Source: Prosopocoilus inquinatus (Eukaryota > Arthropoda > Insecta > Coleoptera > Lucanidae). Taken from it: a stretch of 64,000 nucleotides of DNA. The position numbers and the translations under genes are program-made. Position 1 is the first letter of the stretch. Every line of letters starts with the position of its first letter. The stretch covers positions 4,216,001 through 4,280,000 of the forward strand of contig CM069871.1 of the NCBI GenBank assembly GCA_036172665.1. The letters run 5' to 3'. Under the pieces are notes generated by a model. The model worked only from the letters and a program-made list of their open reading frames with translations. It was not told the origin of the DNA and ran no database searches. Of this stretch, positions 47,930 to 57,480 are shown piece by piece.

Positions 47930-48290
47930 GTCCTTCGAGTGTTCGGTCCAAACATTGTAGCCCGATGTACTAGTTTTATTATTTTTAATAAAGTTAATTA
48001 GTGGTAATTGTGTTTGAATTTGATCTGCGTTGTAAAATCGCAACGTCACTTACAAAACACGAATGAAACTAATTATCTACGTTATTTATTAGTTGCCCAA
48101 AATTAAGTTGTGTACTTAAGGGAGTTCGTTCGGTTGAAACATTCTACCAGTTTAGTTACTTTTAATGAAGTTAATTAAAAGTGTTCCATTTTAATCTGCG
48201 TTGTAAAATCGCATCATAACTTACAAAACACGAATTAAACTAAATATCTACGTTATTTATTGGGCGCCTAAATTTAAATAGAGCATGTTA
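47930..48290 (+). repeat. ~174-bp diverged direct duplication
   Basis: ATCTGCGTTGTAAAATCGCA followed by ACTTACAAAACACGAAT occurs at ~48021 and ~48195, with similar flanks (TTTTAATAAAGTTAATTA / TTTTAATGAAGTTAATTA and TCTACGTTATTTATT). Two copies, non-coding. Confidence 0.8.
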
Positions 48291-48490
48291 AAGAAAACGA
48301 TTGCTTTTGCAGTTGAAACGTATTTTAATCTAAAATCGCTTTGAAGATCGCGCGTAATCATCAAATTGATTTATTATTCGGTATTGAAAGAGCAACGTTT
48401 GTGTGTTTTTTTTTTTTTTTATTTTATTTTATAAGGAGAAATAAGATCCGTCTCGCGCGAAAGATAGAGGAACGAGTTTTATTTAGGGAA

Positions 48491-48514
48491 TCGTCGTCGT
48501 CGTCGTCGTCGTCG
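48491..48514. repeat. (TCG)8 microsatellite
   Basis: Eight TCG units in an AT-rich context. Confidence 0.9.
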
Positions 48515-49554
48515 AATTGAATTTTTACGTTTCCTCCTCCGCCGCTATCGAATTTATATTATTGCGCGACATAAAAAAATAAAATAGACCCCGCTGTAAA
48601 TAAAGATAATACAATTCGGCGTAAGCAAACAATTCGTATCCAAACGGATGCTACAATAAAGTAAGAACGTCGAGGCCGCACCGCGAATGAAATTGATATT
48701 TTCGTGCGTCCTATGGGAAATAAAGCAGCGATTGCGGAGAGTTCTTAGAGGCCTTTGAGAGTTGAAAATTTAGTCCATCCTTTGATGGCCGAGCACAAGA
48801 AAAAAAACAGCAAATAAATTTCCGGCGGCGGCGGCGGGGGGAATATGAAATAAAGGAAACCCCCATCCGTTGCGTCCATGTTATGAATGGATGAATGGAT
48901 GGGGTCGGTTGGACGTACAAAAAAAAAAAAAAAGAAAATAACAAGACAGGTCATTTGTGATTTTGGGGAGGGGAGGGGGGAACTTTGTTGGAATTGGAAT
49001 ATTGAAGAAAATAATAAATTTTTCGCCGTACGTGGATGAAATACGCGAGCACATCGAGCAATTTGCATGCGCATTTTTTTTTTTTTTGTACGTGAATTAC
49101 GATCATGTAGAACATGCAAATATTATAATTCTGACTTGACGCCCGCCATAAAATGATACTTCCGACCTGAGGCAGGCGGAGAGACAACAGCTTTCATGGA
49201 AGGGTGAGGGGGCGAGGGGGTGGTCGGGTATAAATTTATAATGTCGTGTGAGAGTTGGACACAGCTGGGAAGGCACAAGATAAATTTTCAACAGAACTTC
49301 TGTGCTTTGTATCGTGTGTTTTACTACCCTAATTTTCTGTCCGTTTCGAAACTTTTTGCCCTGAGATATCATCCATCCCCCTCGTTAATATAAAGCTTAA
49401 TGCATGTTACTGCAGCGGTGACATTATAAATTATTTCTCACATGCGTGAGAAATTAGTTGCAAACTACAGCATTGGTCGGTTGGCTCTTAAACATAGGCG
49501 CTTGTTTCTTCGACGCGCAATGTAAGCGTTCGTGCCCCCCCGACACACGATGTA
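48515..49554. other. Unassigned sequence left of the P-like element
   Basis: Simple-sequence patches: GGCGGCGGCGGC at ~48825, long A and T runs near 48920 and 49075, G-rich 48961-48980. Several ~60-124-codon frames on both strands are driven by these runs. No gene is supported. Confidence 0.35.
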
Positions 49555-49562
49555 GGTGTGAC
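49555..49562 (+). repeat. 8-bp target-site duplication, left copy
   Basis: GGTGTGAC here and at 54930-54937, directly outside both terminal inverted repeats. The identity extends to 12 bp (TAGGTGTGACTA), so the exact cut is ambiguous by a few bases. Eight bp is the duplication length of P elements. Confidence 0.85.
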
Positions 49563-49613
49563 TACAGCTGCTAGATAAGTAATAGCTGACTCGTCCGCCA
49601 TTTTGGAGCCCAC
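49563..49613 (+). repeat. Left terminal inverted repeat of the P-like element
   Basis: Begins TACAGCTGCTAG and ends GCCATTTTGGAGCCCAC. The outer 21 bp match the right end imperfectly; the inner 30 bp match perfectly. Confidence 0.88.
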
Positions 49614-50853
49614 GCTTCTGTTGTTCAAATACGAAACTTATTTTTTTTTTTCTTTACAAAATTAATCAATAATTTTAATAGTTGCCATCTATTTTACGGC
49701 TGGACTTAAACTCAGCAACTAGCAGTATTATTTCCCGAGATGCGAGATAAATGGCTTCCCTATTTTGCCTTATAATCACTATTATTTTTTATCATTTGAT
49801 TAGCAATTATAAACTTTTTAGTAATTAGACAGTGTAATGTTTTTTTTTTTGCACTTTTTTAAATTTTCTTACTTTAACCACAAGTATTGCTGCAAGAAAT
49901 TTATTTTTTTTAAAGGAAAAAAAAAATTATAAGCCAAAGATCATTCATTGTCCTAATGGGAATAGGAAAAAATAAAAGATTTGAATTACGAATAATTATA
50001 CGTATATTGATAGACGTTAATGAATTTTTATTTCTTTTGCCCAGATTTTGTACTATATTGTACATAATTACATTTACAATTTTTAATTTTTTCAAATTCC
50101 TTTAATCCTAATCCCCTAATAATAATAATATAATGATTCAATAAACATTCCATAACATTACAACATGAGGGAAATGTTTCTTTATAATTTTTTTTTAAAT
50201 ATTGAAAAAATATCATTAAAAGATAAGTCACCTCTCAAAAGTTTTTCCTATTTCCTTTTGTATTATACATTCTGCCTTCCTGAAAAATTTCAATAAATGT
50301 TGAGGCACATATTTAAGACCCCCCTAGATGAGCGCATTCTGTTAAAACAGATTCTGGTAAATTCTCTGTATCAATATTTTGTGAGTAAGCCGTACATATT
50401 TCACAAATTTTTTTTTTACCAATATGCAATATGCAGCTGCCCGCAATGTAATAAATATTACCGCAGTCATTCGGTGAAAATGCACACTCCAATGTGTTTA
50501 TTTCTGAATCGTTCAAAGAGGCTGCTGAAAACAAAATTGTGATTATTCAACAACAAAGTAAAGGACTTACAAATAAAAAACTTCTCAGGCAAGACGAAAA
50601 CATTTGATGCAATGTAATTTTTAATGAAGTAAAAAATATGTCATAGCCTGCCTGAAAAGTTTTTCTATTTGAATGACCGATACATATTTGTAAAACAAAT
50701 TAAACTATTATTTACTTGTATCATTATTTGCTGATTCGCCATTAGAGTGCGGTAAAATGTCATTCATATTGAGCTCAGAAGACGAAGCTGTACCTGTAAG
50801 TAAAATTTATAAATTTTATGTAATATTATTTAAAAAATGTAACCATTGCTTAC

Positions 50854-51275
50854 TTGTTTGATGATAATCCAGAAGATGTTGGTCACTGTCAGAACAATAA
50901 TTTGTGTTTTTTTATATCTGACATGAATTGAGAAACACAAATAAGTTTTATTGCCCGCAAACATTCTAGAGCACCTGCTTTTCTTCTTATTTGAGAAAAT
51001 ATATTTTCAAGTCCATCTTGAGTTAGACGAGATCCTAATACAAATTTATATCCTCTTTTAAAACAGAGTCTGGATATTTCAAGAGAAGACAATGACGTTA
51101 AAATAGAGCCGGTGTTTAAAGGTTTCCAACCTTTTTCAATGACTGTGTCTTGCACCACATCTACAAATAGGCACATAAATTCTTTGACTTGAAAATTTCT
51201 AGCTGTTATTGACGTTATACGTTTTCTTGAGTTAATTATTTCAAACCACTGCGCCTTAATAATCTTAAAAACCAA
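50854..51275 (-). pseudogene. Transposase C-terminal core
   Basis: After a frame change in an A/T run (51267-51271) the sequence continues WFEIINSRKRIT ... KGWKPLNTGSILTSLSSL ... FVLGSRLTQDGLENIFSQIR. This is the conserved C-terminal block of P transposases, where the last catalytic acid of the RNase H fold lies. A further frame change in a T7 run (50917-50923) precedes NTNYCSDSDQHLLDYHQ and the donor at 50853. Confidence 0.8.
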
Positions 51276-52002
51276 GCTGTAGTTAATGCTTCTGGTGGTA
51301 AAATTTTATTAATAACTGCCGCCTCCAAAGCAGCAGCAGTTTTAATTGAAATATATTTCATGGCATTGCCAACATTCATTTTAGAGAAATGTGATGAATT
51401 TATAATATCATCATTTAAGTGATGTAAAGACCGCAATCCTTTATTGCTATTTTTTATCTCATATTCCCACACACTATTAATATATTTTCCGCTTACAATT
51501 TGTGCAGGTAAATTTTCTTTTTCCATGGTTTCAGCAGATAAAATAATGTCTGACTTCTGAATTGCAGATTTCCAGTTTTTCAGAAGATGTGGAGGATCTG
51601 CTAGAACATGTATGTGTTCACTGGTACTGGACATTTTAAAACCACATTTCCTTTCGGTTCGATTTACAGTAACCCCCACAGAGCCTTATTATTACTTCCC
51701 ATATCTGAAGTTAAATTTCCAATTTTTAAACCAACTGCAGTAGCAGCTTCTATTACATTGAATATTAACTGTCTCATATCGCATCCTCCAGTATTTGGAC
51801 CAGTTATATGGCATGCTACTATTTGTTTCCATGGCGAATTTATTCCTCGCAATGCCACAAGCGTTAAATGATTTCCCACTTTGCTTGTATTACCAAGAGT
51901 TACTCGTCCAACAAAAATTTTCCTTGACTTATCAAAATCAAGTTGCCCAGAAATCTCCATTTCATCCACCATTATAGAACAGTCTTTTTCAAATTCGTTC
52001 AT
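51236..52002 (-). pseudogene. Transposase core, best-preserved part of exon 5
   Basis: Two overlapping frames (51664-52002 and 51236-51679) carry the continuous core: MNEFEKDCSIMVDEMEISGQ at the start, HITGPNTGG and SDMGSNNKALW, a frame change in a C5/G5 run at 51673-51677, then HVLADPPHLLKNWKSAI, VWEYEIKNSNKGLRSLH and a Lys-Met-containing helix. The order and spacing match P-element transposases and the vertebrate THAP9 relatives. Confidence 0.85.
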
Positions 52003-52904
52003 TAAATCGATTTTTCGGGGCAGAATGTTAAAAATAGAATTTATTAAACCGAAATTTATAGTTATTGAGGATATTCTTTTATTTAATGTACTCTATGCTG
52101 GAGCAGGATAACCAGTAGATCGTAAAAAATTATAGCCATTTTTACCAAGAGCAAAACGTAATTTAAATGCTTTCAATACGCTCTCATTACTCCATTTTTT
52201 AATAAATTTCTGCTTCAATTTGTTCAGACGTTAAAAAATTTCTTAATGCATTCTTCATTATTTCCAACTCCTCTTCTAATTCTTTAATTCTTTCTTCGTA
52301 ATGCACATTCTACACAAACAATACAATTTTACTAAAAAAAAAACCTTTTTTTAACTTTGGAATTGACTAAAATTTTATTATTGAAATGAAATTTGTAAGA
52401 AAATTAAACTTTAAGCAGATACTATTAAAATTGAAAAGTACAACCAATGTTTCCAATAATGGACTTAATCTCTTAGCCACAATATGTTTTTTTAATACTA
52501 TACCGGGTGGCCCGTGCCATGTGCTCACCTTCTCGAATGATTTTTTGCTTTTTTATTTCGTGCTTGTTACACTTTCCATTTAAGTTTTAACAACAACGTA
52601 ATAACAATCTCTTGCTTTCATTCAATCACTGATTTCTTAATTTGAACTTCTTTGAAGATGAATTTTAATCGTGAGATGAAAGAGTTATACTTCGAGAAAG
52701 TGACTATTGCTGACATTCTATATGATCATAATTTGTCCCATTTTTTTATTTTGCATTCGTATTTTAAACTAAAAATAACCTTTTCATTTTTAGAGAAATT
52801 TATCTTTAAAGAATGATGAAATGGCTGTTTAAATACAATGAACACAAAATCAAAGCATTTATAAGTATTTTAATAATTTTATCATTAGATTATTTATAAG
52901 GCTA

Positions 52905-53042
52905 ATTTACAATGAGTTTAGTTGTTACGTTTTGCCTCATCAGCATGGTTTCATTTCTGGTCGGTCAACTACCTCAAATTTGATGACCATAATACGATAT
53001 ATAGATGACCTTTCGGACAAGCAAGGTCAGGTTGATGTCATA
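52905..53042 (+). mobile_element. LINE reverse-transcriptase fragment
   Basis: Plus-strand translation reads QHGFISGRSTTSNLM, IIRYIDDLSDKQG and QVDVIY, the conserved RT segment just before the (Y)TDFSKAFD box of jockey/CR1-type LINEs. It stops exactly at that point, where an oppositely oriented LINE tail begins. Short, clearly recognisable relic. Confidence 0.8.
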
Positions 53043-53609
53043 TACAATTCAAATTCAAATTTATTGTCTTGAAACCAGCTGTAGATATAGACATAAACAT
53101 ATAGTTCAGAATTTAAAAATATAAGATTAAAGACATCACTAAATAAGTCAACTAGTAAAATTAAATGTAATAAATTCGTTTACAAAATAAAATGCCTAAC
53201 TTAGTGGAATACTTTTCAATTTAAATCTGATTTTTTTTACGTTAGAAATTATGCGCAGTTCATTAGGAAGCTTATTAAAAAGAATCTTACTCATATAAAA
53301 TGGAGATTGCTTCACGTATGCAGTGTGAGGAAGCGGTAAGTATAGAGAATCATTATTTCTGGTGAAATAATTATGCACATCAAAATTTCTTTTTAGAAAA
53401 TTTTGATTTTTGTGTACAATAGTTAAGATTTCCAATAAAAAGAGTGAGAAAACTGTTTTGAAAATTTTTAAATTTATAAACAATGGAGGGCAATGTGCGT
53501 TATGTTCTGCTCCACAAATTATTCTAACTGCCCTTTTTTGAAGTACAAATAATTTAAACATATGAGATTCTATCGAAAAAAATGAGCTAAGAGCTAATGA
53601 AAATTTCAA
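53043..53609 (-). mobile_element. LINE 3' fragment (RT C-terminus and 3' tail)
   Basis: The minus-strand ORF 53196-53609 contains LQKRAVRIICGAEHNAHC, PLFINLKIFKTVFSLF and LPNELRI, the typical C-terminal thumb/connection region of jockey/CR1-type ORF2 proteins, ending with a stop at 53196. The following ~150 bp to 53043 end in the short repeated AAATTTGAATTTGAATTG, like LINE 3' tails. 5'-truncated. It lies tail-to-tail with the plus-strand RT fragment, so this is not a simple twin-priming inversion. Confidence 0.8.
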
Positions 53610-54538
53610 ATCCTGTAAAAATGTTAAAAATCAAAATACCATCAAAGCAGTGATTTTTCGAAACACTTGATAGCATTAGTTCGAAAAACTGCGATTCATA
53701 GCTTTCTAGATTGAAAAATAAAAAAGTTTTTTTCGTTGTCTTGGAAACCAAGATTAACAATTGATACGTATTCGGACTCGTAATGCTTCGTAGATTTCAA
53801 ATATGTAAAAATATATAAGATGTTCCGCTTAAAATAAGAAAGTTGATATCACTTCCGGCGAAACCGGAAGTCCTATGACGGAAAATTCCATTTTTTGTTT
53901 AGTTTATCGTCTCAAAAATTCAGGTTAATCGATTAATAAATAAAGATTCTAGAAGGGTGAGCACATGGCGCGGGACACCCGGTATATGTACTTCGATTTC
54001 AGTAGATTGCTTCTAATCACCAGAGAACGTTTCACTATCGCTTGGTAGCCGTCAAGCGATGATGAAATGTTGAGAGTTAACAAGCAATAGTGAAACTATG
54101 AGTGTACTTTCCAATTTTTTTTACAAATTTTATTTAAAAAAAAAATTATTAAACACATGTTCCTATTTACCTGTTGTCCTACCACAGAAGTATGAACCAC
54201 CAGTTTCTGAGGCAAAATATTTTCATCGCTGGATATTGCTTGAAATTTTGAAGGATTTTCAGTTCCATTGTCATTTTCTCTTTTTCTCTGATGGGGTGCA
54301 AATATTAGAAAAAATATCGAGTGAAAAATAAAGTAACATATAAACAGATTTCCTGGGCACGTCAATTAATTTAGGTGGATTAGTAACATTAAATTTAGTG
54401 GGAACCGCAAATGGTTTTAAACGACTTTTGCCATCTTGGCGATGTTGTTCTATTTGGTTGGCTTCGAAATGTTCCTATTGATAAAATACAGGTCTTTAGA
54501 AACATGAGCGTTAAGCAAGTAAACTTATATCTCCCTAC

Positions 54539-54814
54539 GGAACACAGGCGATCATTTTGTGTTGGATTCCAATTTTGTCTTCGACAGCTGATTACCCATT
54601 TCTTCCTCAAAGTACAATCTGCTGGAAATCTAAAACAGTGCAACAAAATAAAAATGAATCAATTAAAGTGAAATTATATGTAATATTACTAAGGCAGTGC
54701 CTATACTGATTAAGGTTATAAAATTGATCTAAATTATCAAAACTGTTTTTACCTGAAAAACTTGAAACCATTACGGGAATGATTTGAACAATTAGGAGCA
54801 GCACAACCGGTCAT
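54539..54814 (-). CDS. THAP domain, exons 1 and 2 of the P transposase
   Basis: Exon 1 (54753-54814) starts at ATG and reads MTGCAAPNCSNHSRNGFKFF, giving the first C-x4-C pair of the C2CH zinc finger, and ends CAG|GTAAAA. After an intron ending GTTTTAG, exon 2 (54539-54629) reads RFPADCTLRKKWVISCRRQN and WNPTQNDRLCS. After a ~64-bp intron, exon 3 begins EHFEANQIEQHRQDGKSRLK and PFAVPT, supplying the last Cys and His and the AVPT box. The ligand pattern C, C, C(S-E-)H and the PFAVPT motif are complete, so this DNA-binding domain is intact in sequence. Confidence 0.85.
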
Positions 54815-54878
54815 ATTAAAAAAAAGAACTTTGTTTTAATTATTATTAATATACAACGCAATCACAAATGTCAGGTCG

Positions 54879-54929
54879 GTGGGCTCCAAAATGGCGGACG
54901 AGTCAGCTGTCTTGCATACAGTAGCTATA
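54879..54929 (+). repeat. Right terminal inverted repeat of the P-like element
   Basis: GTGGGCTCCAAAATGGCGGA and the next ten bases are the exact reverse complement of 49584-49613. The outer part ending GTAGCTATA is an imperfect match to the left tip. Confidence 0.88.
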
Positions 54930-54937
54930 GGTGTGAC
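54930..54937 (+). repeat. 8-bp target-site duplication, right copy
   Basis: GGTGTGAC, identical to 49555-49562. The following ACTAGTCAC makes a local palindrome at the insertion site (TGTGACTAGTCACA). Confidence 0.85.
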
Positions 54938-55114
54938 TAGTCACATTTCATCTTTATTTTTATAATGCATCCCCTATCGCCTAGATTATTTAGGATGTTC
55001 ACCCATACTTTTGCCAATACTGTATAACTCCAACGCGTGCTTTTATTTAATTTTGTCGTGGAAGTTGTTTAAGTTGCACGCATGAATCAAATGAAGGCAT
55101 AAATTTTGTTGCAG

Positions 55115-55281
55115 GAAAAGAAGAACAGTGATGATTCGACTGCTTGGAAAGCGGTTGATGACTCGGCTGCTTCTGCTGGTGTGCACTCTGAGCCTCATTA
55201 GCATCCTCTTCCTCAGTCGTTGCGGTCTTAATACTTTGGAACCAGATGGAGAAGAGCAAGACACACAGGCAGCTTTACCAG
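55115..55281 (+). CDS. First coding exon of a probable type II membrane protein
   Basis: The sequence TTTTGTTGCAG (acceptor ending 55114) precedes a 167-bp exon ending CCAG|GTAATG (donor at 55282). From the ATG at 55131 it encodes 50 residues plus one base. There is a short basic tail MIRLLGKRLMTR, then a hydrophobic segment LLLLVCTLSLISILFLSRCG, then a polar stem NTLEPDGEEQDTQAALP. This is the architecture of Golgi type II enzymes (glycosyltransferases, sulfotransferases), but the specific family is not recognisable from the N-terminus alone. Codons are strongly G/C-ending, unlike the AT-rich surroundings, supporting real coding use. The acceptor implies a 5' untranslated exon upstream. The P-like element sits ~185 bp upstream, within that intron. 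No downstream exon was identified in the window. Confidence 0.55.
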
Positions 55282-56319
55282 GTAATGACGAGACTTTATT
55301 TCCAGCGTCATCTCAAATTGAGGAATCAAACTCCAATTATCGTCGTTTCTCGGTTCTAGCTCTACATAGACCAAACATAAGTATCCCACCAGTCAGTCCC
55401 TTAATTTTGAATTGTTTAAATAAAAAACAGAGTTCCAATTGCATATAAAATAAAATCATCCGTCGCATTGAAAATTCTTTCTAAATTTATCCCATCCCTT
55501 TGTTACAAACGGAATACTCGTTGTTTTAGTCGCACAGAAAGCAATCTGCTTTATCCAATTAGCTCTTGTATTCTCTGAGAATCGCGTTCATAAATAATTC
55601 CAGCAGATCTAAAATAATTTCCATGAGAAAGACAACGGACAGGACTGCGACAGGACGTCCGTCGTCGTCCTCGTGCATTTTCCTCTCCCCCAAATACAAA
55701 CAAACAAACAAACAAACGAACGAACGAAGAAAACGCAGTCGATGTTTATGACGGATCCTGTAATGTCATGCGACAAGAAATAGTGCCCGTATTTCCATTA
55801 AGGTGACAAGAAATCGTAAGTCAGAGAGGGATTTGGCTGACGTTTATCTAGGCCCGTTCAAATATTTCAATATAACTGTCGCAGGGGCTATCAATCACGC
55901 GGGGCGAAACGTTCGTTTCTTCTTTTGCAAACGAGGACGTGGATTCGTCACTTCCCCGGAACGATTTTATTTATTGCCTTAAGAAGTCGCAAGGAATTTA
56001 TTGTTTGGCAAGCCCGGAAAAAGATGTTGTCCTCCCCCCCCTCTCTACCGTCGTCGTTGTGTATTTTCCGTGTTTACAGAATGCAAAAATTTATGCGAAC
56101 GACGCACGCAAGCGATTGCATACTTGAACGATAACGGAAACAAAAAAAAATCCCAAGGGAAATCCAACATAAAGAATATTGTTCATTTGTTCAGTAAGGA
56201 TGCGCAATTTTTATTATATTTCTGTAAAATATTGTTTTGTTTTTATCAAAAGAGGTGTGGCTCCAAAAAGAATTCCAACAATCTGCTACCACTTTATTAT
56301 TACAATTACGTTAACTCCT
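55282..56319. other. Probable intron of the type II membrane protein gene
   Basis: Contains an (AAAC)n/(GAAC)n microsatellite at 55696-55728. No exon is supported. Confidence 0.35.
55696..55728. repeat. (AAAC)n-(GAAC)n microsatellite
   Basis: Five to six AAAC units followed by about three GAAC units. Confidence 0.85.
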
Positions 56320-56590
56320 GCTCAATTACCGATACCTGATGGTAAGTTGCGCTGAGAGGTCAATCAGCTGTCTCGAAGCTAGTTTTCGACGGAGGTGGGT
56401 AAGGGTTAACGAAACAATTAGGGCGCCAGGGAGTAACCCCAGCTGATGTGCCCACTATGGAACCGATCCCCAAGGATCCAAAGCATTCGCTGATAACCGG
56501 AAACTTCCAGGAGATATTCGGACACTCGCTCGTTCAAGATGGCTTTTACGATGCAGCAATACACCACACCACACTTTATAACCGGACTGA
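56320..56590 (+). repeat. Dispersed repeat F, copy 1
   Basis: GGGCGCCAGGGAGTAACCCC, CCACTATGGAACCGATCCCC and CGAAGCTAG are matched in order and orientation at 60600-60855 (GGGCGCCAGGGAATAACCCC, GCACTGTGGAACCGCTTCCC). About 260 bp with clear divergence. No coding frame is shared. Could be an LTR or SINE-like family; not identified. Confidence 0.8.
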
Positions 56591-57480
56591 ATTATTTTAG
56601 AATCCATCCAAAAATTGAAGTTGCTTAGCTTACCACATTTGAAATCAATCAACGTTGCCCTTTGTTTAGAACCACCCCTTATACACTAAATATTTATAGG
56701 TTTTTTTAAGATTTGCAAATACCTTCAGAGTTTTAGATCAAAAAGAAAGAATCGATGAAATTAAAATATAAAGGTCACCATTGTGTTGTTACCCTTAAAA
56801 AGTTTTGTTTTGAATTAGAATCCTAAAATGATTTGTAAATCTAAATTCGAAAACGTAAAGGCCAAATCAAAAGGCAGTTGTTTTCTATTTTTTTTTTTTT
56901 TTGAGGTGGGGGCGTGGAGAAATTAGATATTTGAACACAGACCGAAATTTCTTTACCGAGGCACCGCTCATTTGATTTAGAATACGGTTGTTTATCATCG
57001 TTTAATGCGATTTTTGTTGCGTAATTGTGGAAACGTTTTGTGTCTTTATAATCTTGTAAGCATGCTAAATGAACCTCGAAATTAATTTTTGGTTCTGATT
57101 TGAAGAAAATTATGTTTATTTTAAATCTACTATATTTACAGGAAAAAAGTTCATTATGTGTTGATTCCCTTGGATTTTGGAATAGCGTTTATCGTCGTGA
57201 GGACTTAATGCGATTTTTTTCCAGCGTGTAATTGTGGACGCGTTATTGTTCCGAACGAATTAAATTTTTGTCCCTTTTTTTTACGATTTTGTAACACACG
57301 CCACATAACCCTCGAAAGTAATTTTGTTTCTGTGCTTTGGGGCAAATCGTGTTCGTTTTGCATCTACCATAACCGAACTGAATTGTTTTAGAATCCATCA
57401 AAAAATTGAAATTGAAATGCGATTGCATAAAATATTTCAAGTCGAAGCTGCTTTTCTTTTTTTAGAACCACCCGCTAAAC
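56575..57480 (+). repeat. Diverged ~0.2-0.8-kb direct duplications
   Basis: AACCG.ACTGAATT.TTTTAGA with the following ATCCATC occurs at ~56580 and ~57372, each followed by TTTAGAACCACCC. The block TTTATC.TCGT...TTAATGCGATTTTT with GTGTAATTGTGGA recurs at ~56990 and ~57190. Old internal duplications, non-coding. Confidence 0.65.

Larger units (their letters stand above)
52501..53984. mobile_element. 1.48-kb TIR element nested in transposase intron 4
   Basis: The left end TACCGGGTGGCCCGTGCCAT (52501) and the right end, read in reverse, TACCGGGTGTCCCGCGCCAT (from 53984) form an inverted repeat of about 36-40 bp with a handful of mismatches. TA flanks both ends (52499-52500, 53985-53986), as expected for TA-targeting elements. 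The internal right part contains CACTTCCGGCGAAACCGGAAGT, a palindromic motif I associate with an abundant insect non-autonomous repeat family. No transposase is visible; the middle is taken up by LINE pieces. Non-autonomous DNA element. Confidence 0.75.
50708..54814 (-). pseudogene. P-element-type THAP transposase, six exons, damaged
   Basis: Predicted exons (minus): 54753-54814, 54539-54629, ~54346-54474, 54171-54287, 50854-52309, 50708-50793. Each has a GT donor and AG acceptor, and the phases join consistently. Exons 1-3 form the THAP zinc finger. Exon 5 starts with a Glu/Lys heptad-like coiled coil (EERIKELEEELEIMKNALRN), then the RNase H-like transposase core with GYNFLRSTGYP, SIMVDEMEI, TSDMGSNNKALW, ADPPHLLKN, VWEYEI and GLENIFSQIRRKAG. 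These are all hallmark P-transposase blocks; D/E residues in them are the likely catalytic acids. Exon 5 is broken by a TAG at 52093-52095 and by frame changes near 52200, 51675, 51269 and 50920, each within a mononucleotide run. The C-terminus ends NNDTSK. Either the copy is decaying or the frameshifts are sequencing indels; the TAG argues for real decay. Confidence 0.8.
49563..54929 (-). mobile_element. P-superfamily DNA transposon with nested insertion
   Basis: A 5.37-kb element bounded by 51-bp imperfect inverted repeats (49563-49613 and 54879-54929) and an 8-bp duplication, GGTGTGAC. The inner 30 bp of the two repeats (AGCTGACTCGTCCGCCATTT plus ten more) are perfectly complementary. Its minus strand carries a P-type transposase gene in six exons with an N-terminal THAP DNA-binding domain. 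Intron 4 is occupied by a 1.48-kb TIR element. Without it the P element would be about 3.9 kb, near the size of known P elements. The preserved duplication and terminal repeats show it arrived as a complete unit and has not been rearranged at its ends. The transposase has frame lesions, so it is probably immobile unless supplied in trans. Confidence 0.9.
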
